Part shown: one piece after another, positions 11,331 to 23,700 of the stretch | How positions within the stretch are numbered: position 1 is the first letter of the stretch | Layout: each line of letters begins with the position of its first letter | NCBI GenBank assembly: GCA_008921705.1 | Contig: VFFE01006562.1 | Coordinates: forward strand, 1 to 64,000 | Source: Burhinus oedicnemus | Lineage: Eukaryota; Chordata; Aves; Charadriiformes; Burhinidae | Direction: 5' to 3' | Length of the DNA stretch: 64,000 nucleotides | Notes under the pieces: generated by a model | Database searches by the model: none | Seen by the model: only the letters and a program-made list of their open reading frames with translations | Told to the model about the DNA's origin: nothing | Program-made: the position numbers and the translations under genes

Positions 11331-14300
11331 CTAGAAAGGGGAAAAAGGAACCAAGATTACTCATACACATAACCATCTATTGACCCAGGGCCTTAAATAA
11401 CCAGATGACAAGTTCCAAGCATGCTGTCTGTGGCCAGTTCTGAGTAGATCCCTCCTATCCATCCCAAACAAGGGATGCCTCCACCTATTTTACTGTTGCT
11501 AGCCTACCCAGTCTGAAGTCTCATGCCAGACAAAACCAAATCTTGATCTGAAGTCCAAGACAGACCTTGCCAAGCTCTCGCCCTAGTGGTAGAGTGCTGT
11601 GTTCTACCCAGCAGCCATCACACTTGCAAGCATATGATGAGGATCAACCTGTTTGTCCTCTACCAAGTCCAGGACTGATGCTGTCAGGTCCAGACTGAAG
11701 TCTCAGGCCTGTTATGGCAAGCCCCGTTCTGTGCACTGACACAGAGGGACACCAAGGAACTTGCACAGATAACAAGGTGGGTCTACAGAGCACAACACAG
11801 GATCGGAGCCAGAACAGGAGGCTTTAGGACGGCATTAGTGTCATGTCCTGTATGAGCTCCTTGGCCCCATGGAGAAAGGCTACAGCCCAGACAGCTGCAC
11901 TGCTGCATTAGCACAGTGTTTATGCTGCACTGCACCATGGAGGCACTTCCAGAAAGTTTCATGCGTATAATCATTGTGTGCTTCCAGAGTTTCCAAGCGA
12001 GTGCTGAACCAGTAGCCCAGCAGTGATCTAGCCAGCTGACAGCCTGCTCTTGGCAGGCTCTGCTGCCTCCAGTAACAAAGGCTGCTGGACAGATGGAGGA
12101 CCTTGCAGCAGCAGCCGCCTGCTCCCAGCCACCTCCCTCCGGGCAGGTGCCTCTCAGTCCTGGGCTTGCTGCACCATCACTCAACAGCAGAAGAGCATCC
12201 CATCCAAGGCCCCACTCATCACATTCAGGACAGCTGGTCACACAAGCCTCATGCACACGACAAACAGCCCTCCAGCACATCCATCAGGTAAGGTCCTCCT
12301 CCCAGTTCCAGGAGGCAGTCTGTCAGTGGCACAGTCAAGCCTTACTGCAAAGAAGCCTCCAACCATTAACAGCTTCACTTGCTTTGGCCGATATGTTCTC
12401 AGTTTCGCAAGTACCTTCGCCTTACCTTCAAGCCACAGGACTAATGACTATTAGTAAGGAAAGAGGTTGGGATTGTCAGAACCACCCCTCAGTCTTCCAA
12501 GGAAGAGCAAAGATCACCCTCTGCTGTCTTGCTCATCAGCACCAGGATGAGTACCCCAGCTTGCTAGACTCCTCATTTCCCCACCCAAACAGCATGTAGG
12601 TAAATATTACTTGCATTTGTACACAGAGTGCAGCAGCAAGCCGCCCGGCACCGCTCTGTTACACAAGCATGTATCACTCCTCCATGTCTTCTCATGCACC
12701 CATGCGATGCTGTGCAAGGGGTACCCGCTGTCGTGGGGAGAGGGATCTCAGTAACGCCACATTCGTGCTCATCCATCTAACTCAAAGGTCCTCTGTGTCC
12801 AGCTGCTCATGCACATTTGTGTCCTTTTGGAAAGCACTGTTGTGTATGTCCAGTCAACTAAACACAACCAAAACACCAGAAAGCTTATATGTGGTGTGGT
12901 CACACAGAGTTACATGTATTTTCATTGGAAAACACACCTCTTATTCCGCACAGGAGACAAAGGCTTCTCTAGCAGAAGACCCTTATGATCTGCAGGGCTG
13001 TCTGTAGCACAGAAGACAACCTCAGCATTACCAGTGTAGAGAGACACAGGTCAGAGTCAGCTACTGCAGGCTCCATTACCTGGTTGAGCCTTCAGGGGAC
13101 ATCAAGTCACTTTTTCCACTCTCTCTGCAGCCCTGGCCCTCAGCAGTTTGAGCCGCTGGAATAATTCCCTGTCACAGGCCACACACACGCACCAGGTGCT
13201 CAGGGACAAACAGAAGCCACCAAGAAGCTGTTCACCAGCAACAGCACAGATACCTTCCACTTTATTTTTAGCATCTCCTTTCTCTTGAGGATGGGTGGCC
13301 ACCCTTCCACTTCTACCCTCGCTGCCAAAAAAATAGTTGAAAACTGACAGTATTCAGCTATTCTTCTAGGCTAATCCTTTATGCGCTTTTGTAATTAAAA
13401 AGCACTAAGAGTATATTATGCAAGTTAAATTGATAGTGCCCAGTGACATGCATCTGCCTTGCTGTGCTGATGAATATAAATTCTGTTCACCTCACACCCC
13501 TTCAGCAAGTGCCAGTTAAGATTAGACATATTGAAACATCAAGAGGTTGGGTTGGTTTTTGGTTTGTTTTTTTTTTTTAAGTAAAAAACAGTTTGGGTCT
13601 AAATCCCTAGAAGTCAGAAGACTTTAGGCTGCACAAGTAGTTTTAGCGGTGGTTAAGCCTAAGCATAACTCCAGCTGCACCTGAAAGACAGCCAGAGCAT
13701 TTCTCTTGCAGTGTATACATTATGCATATATGTTTGTAGGTTTTTAGCTCTGGTTCTCAAATAGCCCAAGACATTCAGGAGGTAGTTAGCATAAGTACTG
13801 AAACAATCTCTCTTCCCCAACAAGCTTACTCCATCTTTACTAGGATCAGGACTGTCAGTGAATAAGAGGGAAAGCTGCTCCCTGGAAGGCTGGCTTTCCG
13901 AGATCCATTAATTAAAATGTGGAGAAAAAAAAAGTATTAAGAGCCTTTCCTACTTCTGGCTAGTAGATAACACGGGCAGTCAGGACTAGCCTGACACAAG
14001 AATTCCTGGGGTACTTTGGGCAGCCTCGCACTGTTTCCCCGGTCTGAAGAGCCCTGTTCACTGTAGTTACACATTTGTAAGGGTGGAAATAATGTTGGAG
14101 CGTTGTTTGCTCAGGAAATCCACAACAACTAGATCTAAGCTAACCTAGACCTCTACATTCAATGAAAGCTGGAGACAGTTGGCATGGAGCTCGCTGCAGG
14201 ATAATGGCACAAGTTCACGCTTCAAAGATTAGTCAGAGCTTAAGATCTACTTAGCTTTAGGAAGAGACTGGATTAGACAGTGTATGAACAGCAGTGACCT

Positions 14301-17300
14301 GGCTATCTTCTTAAGCAGAGTTTGACACCTTGCTGTAGCGCTTCCACTTCACACAAAAGTGATCCAGGTTTTAGCGGGTAGCTGGCTGCAGGGCACTTTG
14401 TTACTCAAGCTGCATCGGGCTATACATTCATCTTCCCATCTGGCTATTTTTATAGTCAGTCCACTCTACAGCCTTAGCCAGGCAATAAAAGCAAGCTGGA
14501 GCATGCTGCTCTGACCAAGCACCTCCTCAATAGTAAGCTTAAGTTTTTCCGTTACTAGCTTGAAGCCGCAGAATAACTCAGTATTTCATGCCGCAGGAAC
14601 TGCTTGTCCCCAGATTTCACCTGGCATTCTCCAAGCCGAAGCCCTGGAGGATGGCTGCCAAGCACTGACCAGGCTCTGGGTGGAAAACTAATCCTTGCTT
14701 CAAATAGGAAGCGCAGAGGGCGAGAGACAACACCAGCTACTTCCCCTGCACTTAATAACAACAAATCCCACGAGATGCAGTTCCCCTAGCCGCAAAGGCA
14801 GTACAACTGCAGACAGCCAAGGAGCTTGAGCTTTAGCACAGAAAAAAATTTAAGTTTTCTTTAAATACTTAGTAGGCTGGAAAGAAACATAAAGGACTTC
14901 TAGGCCAAAAATAGGTGCCAGAACCAGGCATCTCCAGGAGCTGCCCATCAGAATAAGAGCCACCTCCTACTGTGGACAAGTCACTAAGCTGAGGGACAAT
15001 AAAGACAAATTGGTCACCAGCCAAAGTAGTCTCACAGCCTCAGTTGGATCTTTCTGAACCTGGCTGCTTCCCTGCTCCACAAAATTAGCACTAGCAATAG
15101 CTACTAAACAATTAACCCCCTCTGTGAATTTGAGAGACCTGTTTGAATAGTCAGCTCTTGGGAGGTTTGACAAAACCAGCCTAGGAGAAACCTGGCTGTT
15201 ATGGTCTCTCCAACAGGACAGGCTTGAAGAGGACAAGCACAGAGCAGACCAGATTTCTCTTGTTCAACAGCAGTTCCTTACATGGACCAAGGGTCTGCAG
15301 ACGCGTGCTGCAAAGGATGAAACTCCCTGCCCCACTTGTATGCAGCTACTTCCTAGGATGGCTTTTTAGAGATCCACCCAGCCAGTTTACTTAGAGAAAA
15401 CACCCAAAAAACCCCTTTGCTGTTACTTTCTGCCTTTGTCAAGTTCCAGCTGTGTTTCCTGAATTGTTGAAACAGACAAAAACATCAAGCTTTTAACTCA
15501 CTTGAATTAATAACCCTGTTCTAGCAATCCCTCTCCCACACAGAGAGGACACTTGTGCTCTGAAGCTGAAGTGGCTGCATGCATCATATAGCAGCGAGCA
15601 CAGGAGATTATCAGGTCAGCTCCAGAAAAATCACTGTCTAGTCTCTGCAGAACACAGCTTTTCACACCTCTAAGTACAAGCTTGATTATGCCAGCTCAGA
15701 CTGGCTGAACAGTCCTGGCTGCGCTTGGCTCGGCAATTCATCCGCTGATTGATAAGGGAAATGGACTAAACCGCTACAAATCTTTTAATGTGAAGATTTA
15801 GCCAAAATATACAAGTCAAGCAACTGCCAGCAATCAAACGCTATGTTACCAGAGTGCTAAGGTATGCTAGCCAAGCCCTATTACCCACGCTGAATACAAA
15901 AGCCAGCAGATAATACACTGCAGAGCTCCAACTCCTACTTTTGCACACAAGCTGAGAAATGCCTTCATTTCATCTTACGTTATGTCCTTGCCCAGTTCAA
16001 TCAAGTGAATTCCAGACATACATCGGATAAACAGACCTCAACCAGTTAAGCCATCTCCAACAGCTCTCAGTGAAATCCCAAACAGTGACATGACTCCACA
16101 CCAGCCACCAACACAGCCCAAGTTGGATGAGCAAAACTATGTAGACACAACCACGCATCAGAGGGACACATCTTCCCCTACCTTTGAGGGCAGATCTTTA
16201 CAAGCAAATAAACGTGATCTTAATCTTCTGTAAGGGCAGCTCCCTACGACTCCTAGGGAGGCACCTTAATACATAATACATCACCTCCACTTCCAGCATT
16301 GGTGTTCCAGCAGTTCTTTGGGAAGCGAGAGATATGACACGTTTTGGACATTATTGCCCCAACCACTAAGCAATGGCTTGCTTTGTTCGGAACAGCACAG
16401 ACCACCTATGGAAATCCCTAGTCAGATTTGCAAGTAAAAGCTGCATAGTTCTTCGTGGCTTCTGACTCGTGCCAGGTCCCCGGCACCACAGAAGTCAGAG
16501 GTCTACCAAATTCCTGAGGGATTAAAAAAGACTGGGAGGAGGGGGGGGAGTTAAGAATGAGGCCAAAGGGTGTAGCAGTTTTCAAACACCAGAAGGAGAG
16601 AAACGCTGCTCTCCAGACTGACTGGGAACAGAGCGGTAGCATTCCGATTCCAATCGGCAAGAAACACTCCGAAATTTCAGCGCCTCACCTAACGCAGCCA
16701 GCAACACCACGCAGTAGATCTCCTGGAGGATCGTGAGTCTCCGCAGGTGAAGGTTTAAGACTAGATTAAATACACTTTGTCGGGCCCTTTTAGCTTGGGT
16801 AGAACCCGCTTGTCGGCCAGGGAATGGGATTAGGGATGGCTCAAGGCTCGATTACACCCAGCACGCCTGCTTGCGGGGCACAGATCCATCCCCCCGTCCT
16901 CCTTAGTCATATTTACAGGTGAGCTTAAAGACCCAGAGGTGCATCCTTCCACTACAGCCGCCCACCACGCACACGGATCAAGTGCAAACAACCACCCGGG
17001 GATTTCTGCAGCCCAGGCCCGCAGCAGGACAGAGGGACAGCGGTGGTCACACACATTCCCCCCCCGCACCCCAACATCGGGAGAAGAAAAAACAAACAAA
17101 AAACCCCAAAAACAAAACCCCCGCATTTTCCGAGGGGGCAGGACGGCACCCCCTCCCGGCTCCCCTCCATCCCCCGGGGCTGCAGGGACCAGCCCGCTCG
17201 CCGGGAACAAAGAGCCGCGCCGAGGATGCGCTGAGCATCACTACCGGGGGGGGGGGAATAATTAAATAAAAATGAATAAAGACGGGGCAAATTCGGCTTG

Positions 17301-17375
17301 GGGGTGGGGTGTTGGTTGTGCCCCCCCCTCCTCTTCCCCGGGGTCGCAGCGGAGGAACCCAACCCCCGGCCTCAC
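11331..17375 (-). other. ARMH4: Probable ARMH4 intron 1
   Basis: This is about 6 kb between the exon 2 acceptor and the probable exon 1 donor. It contains scattered T- and A-runs (for example around 13567) but no recognised gene or transposon. Several open frames near 12.05-12.6 kb overlap in all phases and look like compositional noise. Confidence 0.55.
17246..17256 (+). repeat. G-run next to the ARMH4 CpG island
   Basis: A run of about ten to eleven G occurs at the edge of the CpG island. Similar runs lie near 16540 and 23341. They are prone to length error in sequencing. Confidence 0.6.
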
Positions 17376-17452
17376 CTGCCTCCTCCCGCCGCCTCCGCCC
17401 CGGTACCTCGGCGGCGCGCCGCGCTCGCCCCCAGCGCCCCGCGGCCGCACGG

Positions 17453-17504
17453 GCGGAGCGGGCCGGCCCCCGACACCGCCCCGCCGGGGGCCGGCCCGCT
17501 CCGC
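17453..17504. repeat. Perfect 20-bp inverted repeat with a 12-nt loop in the ARMH4 promoter
   Basis: The left arm GCGGAGCGGGCCGGCCCCCG (17453-17472) is exactly the reverse complement of the right arm at 17485-17504. The loop is ACACCGCCCCGC. The arms are almost entirely G/C. In RNA this would be a very stable hairpin. In DNA it could extrude as a cruciform. Confidence 0.85.
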
Positions 17505-18585
17505 TCCGCCCGTCCACCGCCTCCCGCCTCCCCACGGCGGGGGGGTTTTTGTGCTCGACACCAGCCGCCGCGCTTGGGAGAGGTGGGCTTCTCCGAGGGG
17601 AACTTCCAGCATCCCAGCGCGAGCCTCAGCCCACGCACCCAACTCTTCCTCGCAAGCCGGGATCAGGGGCTCACCCAGCCAGGCTCCCTCGCTTTGCTCA
17701 CCAGAGGATGTAAAGAAGCAAGGCCTACAGCACCCTGAGTAGTTTTCCATCAATTACAGATTCTCCTCCAGTGTTTTCAGCTGCAAAGGTCACCTTCCCC
17801 TTACACTCTCTGCAAAGGAGGAGGGCTTCTTCAATAGTATCCCACAGGCGTATTAGAAAACCTTGTTTCAGTTTGGTGTTTTAAGGTTTTTTTTCGCTTT
17901 AAGTGCCTATTTGGCTAGGGAAAAAAAACCAAACAATTTTACTCTTGTTTTCCTCCTCCCACCTGTTTTTTTTTCCCCACCAGGAACCCCACAGCAAGTC
18001 TAACAACAGAAATAGAAAACCTTCACACCATCACGTCCTGGAGTACATATCACCTCACTTTATCAAATAGCAGCTCAGAAGCCCATACCTTGCCTCCAAA
18101 AATGAAAAGAGGATCCAAAAACAAAAAGATAAGACCAGCTTCTCTCACCTCCCCCTTCAGCCTGGTGTCAGGGGCACCACAAGGTCCCAGCTGCACCCAC
18201 AGGATTTTATACGCTGTCGTGGGCAATGACTGGTTCAGAGCAGTGCTGCAGCAGGTGCAAAGCATTTGTGGTGGGCAGGGACAGGTGAGAAGAGACCAAA
18301 AATTATGCTCTTTCAAAGGAGGAAGAGGCTGGGGCAGAGAGATTTGGGGGGGAATTGCTAGGAGGGAACAGAGGAATGGTATAGGAAGAGTGAGAGAAGA
18401 GTCAAGATCTTGACTTTGCTAGGAATGTGCCCTACCGTATGAAGCAAATAATCTTTTTGTACTTCCAGTTATAATAATCTATAAAATGAGCCTTTTTTTT
18501 TTTTTTTTTTCACATAAGAGAGTAAGATTTAACCTGCTCGTACCTGTCAAATACTGGACTCTCTAAGTAAACAACATCCATTTGA

Positions 18586-18846
18586 TAGGATGAGGGTAAT
18601 GGTTTTAAACTAAAAGAGGGTAGACTCAGACTAGATATAAAGAAGAAATTTTTTACGCTGAGGGTGGTGAGACACTGGCCCAGGTTGCCCAGCGAGGTGG
18701 GAGATGCCCCATCCCTGGAAACATTCCAGGTCAGGTTGGACGGGGCTCTGAGCAACGTGCTCTAGTTGAAGATGTCCCTGCCCATGGCAGGGGGGTTGGA
18801 CTAGATGGCCTTTAAAGGTCCCTTCCAACCCAAACCATTCTATGAA
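18586..18846 (+). mobile_element. CR1 LINE 3' end
   Basis: The blocks are in typical CR1 3'-UTR order: AAACTAAAAGAGGGTAGACT, GAGGGTGGTGAGACACTGGC, CATCCCTGGAAACATTCCAG and GGTCCCTTCCAACCCAAACC, ending in CATTCTATGAA. The copy is truncated at its 5' side, shortly after a long T-run. Confidence 0.92.
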
Positions 18847-20526
18847 CATAAAACAACCGATGGAGGAAAACCGAGATCTTTCTCATCAAGAACTTGTTCT
18901 TGGTTTTTTCTCTGTTTGTTGTGCTACCGGAAATAACATTTATATTAGTGTCTTGTTCTCTGCTAGACTCACCCCAAAGTTTTACCTATCTAATTTTAGA
19001 AAAATAGAGTGTTTTCTACTGGATTTCAACCAAACTGGAACCAAACCAATTCATTTTGGAAGCATTCTGCAACCAATATTAAAACTGTTAAAAGACAGAT
19101 TTGTTGTAGGTCAGGGCAATTTCTTTCAGGGTAATATTGCTAACCTCTGCATAAGTTGAAAATAAAGTGTAAAAATGCCTGTATCAGCAATAAAAACAGT
19201 CATTGGCAAAAGACATCAGAAAGAACTTCAGAGTTAGGCTTGGCGGAGCAAATGGTCAGAAAAAACAATGGGAATAATCCCTTCTGGCTTTGCATCTATG
19301 AATTGTAAAATCTGGGGAATTATTCATCTCTAGTGCTGCAACATCTTTCTAAAATAATACTAATATGTGAAAAGAAAGGATGCTTACTGCCTCCTCCAAG
19401 GGAGACAGCGCATGGGGAAAGGAAAAGATAAGAGCTGCATTTTTGTGGCCATTTTAAACGCGGTTAACTCCCAGATTAGGGACCCAAAACTCTCTGCGGG
19501 TTCATCTTCTGTTCTGCCTGTTTCATTTTGGCTGAGGGCTCTGACTGAGAAGAGGGGATGGCTCAGCCCCGGAGGAGGTGCCACCTCTGAAGTTGACGGC
19601 GTAGCCAGATTTTACAGCGAACTGAAATCAATGAGGGCTTATTTTCCACTGCAGCACGGCACGTTGTGGCAGGTCAGGGATTGATTCCCAAGCCGCTCAG
19701 TCATCCGTGTGCGGGGAGAGGGGCAGGACAACAAAGACCCCTCCTGCTAGAAATCAGAGCTGTCAGCCATGAGTCTGCCAGGCTCGAGCCAGAGGCTTGG
19801 CTTTAGTAGCTACAAAATTCACTCCTAACATTTGACCTGGGATTCAGAACAAGGGATATTGTTTTCAACCTCTTTTCTCTCTAACCTTTAAAATTATCAG
19901 GAAAGTTATTTAAAATGTAAAGCACAAATAACTGATGCTTTACTCTTCTCTAAGGCATGCAGAGCACTTAATAGATGGGAGAGGTTTTCATTTCCCCCTC
20001 GTCATTGACTGACTCTGAACCCAGATTGGCACTGTATACCCTCAAAGTTAAATATTTCACTGATAATCACTGTAACCAAAATAGCCAGTTATCTATGGTT
20101 TTTTTCCCTGCCTGAAATTGCAGATTCCCCATACACTGCAAGTTTCTCTACCCTGTATACCTGCCAAAATCACAGGCTTCTGCGTTATCAACAAAAAAAA
20201 TCTGCAGACTGAAAGAAGGAGGCATGATGAAAGAGGCAGAAATCAGAAATCACCAGAGAGCACTGTTTTGTTATTCATTTCTATGGTTTATTAATTGGAA
20301 ATACTAATCTTTAACTCACTTCAGTAAGCCACAGACCGTATGTGTAACCAAGCAAAACCGGCCCCGCTTCCACAGCGAGTTAAGAAATGTCCATTCCTTC
20401 CCTTCTTACCAATGCTTTGGTTTGAGACCAGTGCAATCCTCTATTGGTCTCGTCCTTCAAACAGTTCTCACCCCTCGGGTGAAATTCAGAGATTAAATTC
20501 AGATGTAAGCTGGTTTATTCTTCCAT

Positions 20527-20710
20527 GCGGGTAGCGTAGCTGGTAAAGAGCTTGGGACTCATGTCCCATTCCCAGCTCTGACTTGCTAGATGACTTTCAA
20601 AACCGTACTTCACCACTCTCTGCCTTCATTTCCCCTTCTGTAAAATGAAAACAATACCTAATTTTTGTCAGAGTCCCTTATAAGATCTGTGTATTATTAT
20701 AACAGCAAAC
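20527..20710 (+). mobile_element. Ancient MIR-type SINE
   Basis: The segment follows the MIR consensus across its length. It has a 'GCGTAGCTGGTAAAGAGC' head (the tRNA-like part), then 'CCCAGCTCTGACTTGCTAG' (the core), then the 'CATTTCCCCTTCTGTAAAAT' end block, followed by an AT-rich tail. MIRs predate the mammal-bird split and are rare in birds, so this copy is old. Confidence 0.75.
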
Positions 20711-23700
20711 TCTGCTGTATAAAGTAATAATATAATACAGTGGATTTCTTTAAAAGGTCATATTCCTGTTGCAGCCTTATTGCACAGACCAAAATGTACA
20801 AATAACATGTCCTAATTAAGAGACTGGGTCACTTAAAAATTTACATGAAGACACATTTTGTATGTATAAAATTAACTAAAAAATCACTGTCCTGACATCA
20901 GAATACTGCATCTTACGATGCTACTCCTGGCACCGGTGATGAGATGATATCAGCTATCCTAAGTATGTCAGGACATGCCACAGAAAGTAAAGGCAATTTT
21001 AAAATAGTTACCATTAACTTCGCTGCTGAATGACTTTCCCAAATTGAATATTGGGGACATCCAGCACTAAATCAGTGCACATCTCCCTCTCACAATTCAC
21101 CTTTACATCAGCTTTATATCAGCATCTGTTTTAAGGGGACCTGCTCTTCCCATTAAACAGCCGTCATTGGACTGGAGCAGCAATGAGTCTAAATCAGGGA
21201 ACGTGAGAACAGCATCCCCTGTTACAGAGAGGGAAGTAGGTTTAAAACGAGTCCACTTTGAAAAAGGTATCAGGAAGTTTATGGCCAATCAATTATTTCA
21301 AAAGTAATCATCTGACAGATGAACAGATTTCTTTTTCCTCCAACTGCAAATCTGATAAATGCCATCTGCAATTAAAACTCAATCAAGAGAATCAACTTGG
21401 ATTCCTTTCTTCCCTGTTCCTCCCCACTGGCACCAACAGAAAAGCTGTGCAAGACCAAGTGATGCCAGTGCAGCCCCACTGCTGGCTGTGATTTACAGTA
21501 ATTAGTCCTACAAGGAGGCACGGGATCCAGCTTCTGCCTTCACAGCGCTCGTGATTCTGCAGTGCTCACAGAGCAGGAAAGCTGTAAAAACTTATTTTTG
21601 TCACTAAAGTCAGCAGATGTGACTTGGAGAGCGCACAGCGACCAGATCTGCTGAGTAAGAAAGTGCCATTTTTACACAATCACTTTTCAGTAGTAGAACC
21701 AGACTTTTGCTGACTGGTCCAAGGTCACGGGAATCAGTTGCAGTTGCTCAGGGAATACAGCCCAGGAGGACCAATGCTCACCTCCGTAACTGAATCACGG
21801 TGCAGCCCTCGCTCTTCTTCATATCCTTTAACAAAATCAATGCACTTAATATCAAAGTACACCACATATTACAATTTTGCCAGAAATAAAGTGCTGAGGA
21901 AGCCATCTCCATGTGTATCGGAGTCTCAGCTAAAACGTGAACCATCTGTCAATTCCCTGTAGCGCTTGGATATTTTTTTCCCCCATCCTACATACGTCGC
22001 TACAAAATTAGGCTGATAATAAAAAAAGTACTTGACACACCATCCCAAAGCAAGCTAACCCTAAGCACTGTTCCGACATTAAACCCTCAGCTTCTTGAAC
22101 ATCTTAAATATAGTTGTTCAGATAATACCTAGTGGGACTTTGAAAACTTCAGCTTTCTTTTGCTTCTCAAAACTGGAGATGAAAGCAAACCCCTGAATCC
22201 ACAGGTTTTAAAGAAGTGCAGTTTTGGTACTACCACTCCATCACTCACAGTATAACCCTTTACTACAAACCCAGAGGGGCTGAAAGCCCCAAGCACAGGG
22301 ACAAACAGGGTCTTTGCCATGGGTAACACGCGGTATTGGGACGCCTCGGTGGGAGGCGGACTGTGTTTTACCGTGAAACAGTGACGCTCTCCCTCCAGAC
22401 ACCACCAGTGTTTTCATTATTCCCCTTTGGGGGGATTTTTAGGGCAGTATAGACAACTTTTTGGATAGTTACGAGCCGAGAAATACACTTTTTTGTGTTG
22501 GAAATATTCAAATCAATTAAGCTGAAATGCTACAGCAGGAACCAGGTCCAGCTGTTAACAGAACCCCAAGCAGCAGAAAGGCTGTGGGCTTTCTTCCTCT
22601 TTCTCCTTCTGGAGAGCTGGTAAGTGGATCCCCTTGAATCCGTGCGTTGAGAAAAGCTGAGGAGACACCCTGTGAGCTCCAGAAGCAACAACTGATCTCT
22701 GAGCAATTGCTCTTTTATTATGTCTAAAACTGCCCTAAGTCTGCAACTGTTTGATCCTGTGAGAAAAAAGCGGGTACGTGCCTCAGTTAGCCTGTGTGTC
22801 GGGATTAAGGAGGCTTAAAAGTGAGTACACAGGCAAAGCCATCCAATGCAGGGACACAAAAGACTGGCTGTTTATTTTATGACCAAGAAAAAAAAATAAA
22901 ATGCTTTGCTGTTGAAATATGCATAGGGTTCAGCTGAAATCCGAGACTCTGCAGGGGTCCAGACAGGCTTTTCGGCATTAAAGGGAACGGAATATTAGCT
23001 GGGCATGACGCCTCTTTGCCATACCCAGTCGGGCCCGCAGTGTTTATGCTGCAGGACACATTCTTTTATGTTTTCAATGTTTGCAAGGGCACTGTGGGGA
23101 TTAATTCAGCTGAGAGCTGCCATATTTCAGGACTTGTACAGAAAAGTCATTTTCTTTATGAAAAACGTTCCCTTTTAACCCTCCGGGATAGTTCCGTAGC
23201 TGCCACCTCCAGGCACCAGCATCGCTTTTACCACGGCTCCTTGCAGCTGAGCGCACGGTGCTGCTCTGTGACAAGAATGCGTCTGCATGAGATTCGAAAA
23301 GATTTTTTGCTGCCAGTGGCTTGAATATCAACAGGATCTTGGGGGGGAGGGGAAGAAAAAAAGGGCTGCATTAGCCAAAAGGAACCGTCCTACAAATTTG
23401 ATATAAATCATAGAGTTTTCACTGATTTCAATGGGCCACTGTTAATGTCCTGTATTTTTATATACTTATGTGACCTCTTCCTCACTTATCAGAGGATACT
23501 ACTGCTTCCAAGAGTTGCAGGAACTGGCTGCATTCAGGGAATAATTTTTTACTGTGTTAGGGAGATCCTGCTTTTTACTCCCCTCAACCTTCTGCTTACT
23601 AGCTGGCTTAATTGTCCTACCATCTCCTTAGACTGTGAATAATTATCTTCATTTATATTGTTATCTTGAATGTATTTATAGTCTGATTCTTACGGGTTAG

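Larger units (their letters stand above)
17040..17680 (-). promoter_or_regulatory. ARMH4: CpG-island promoter and probable exon 1 of ARMH4
   Basis: A very GC- and CpG-rich block lies upstream of ARMH4. On the minus strand a strong donor, GGCAG followed by GTGAGG, ends a probable untranslated exon 1 at 17376. The transcription start cannot be placed exactly. It should lie at higher coordinates than 17376, which would put the perfect hairpin at 17453-17504 in the promoter or the 5' UTR. A second possible donor (TTAG/GTGAGG) lies near 16685. The antisense open frames in this block follow from base composition. Confidence 0.6.

Noticed and set aside
12050..12599. Cluster of overlapping plus-strand open frames within ARMH4 intron 1
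   Set aside because: Three frames overlap in the same 500 bp, with no splice sites, repeats or family match.
17047..17753. Several overlapping open frames on both strands in the ARMH4 CpG island
   Set aside because: Stop-poor GC-rich composition gives frames in all phases. They are proline/arginine/glycine-rich with no conserved features.
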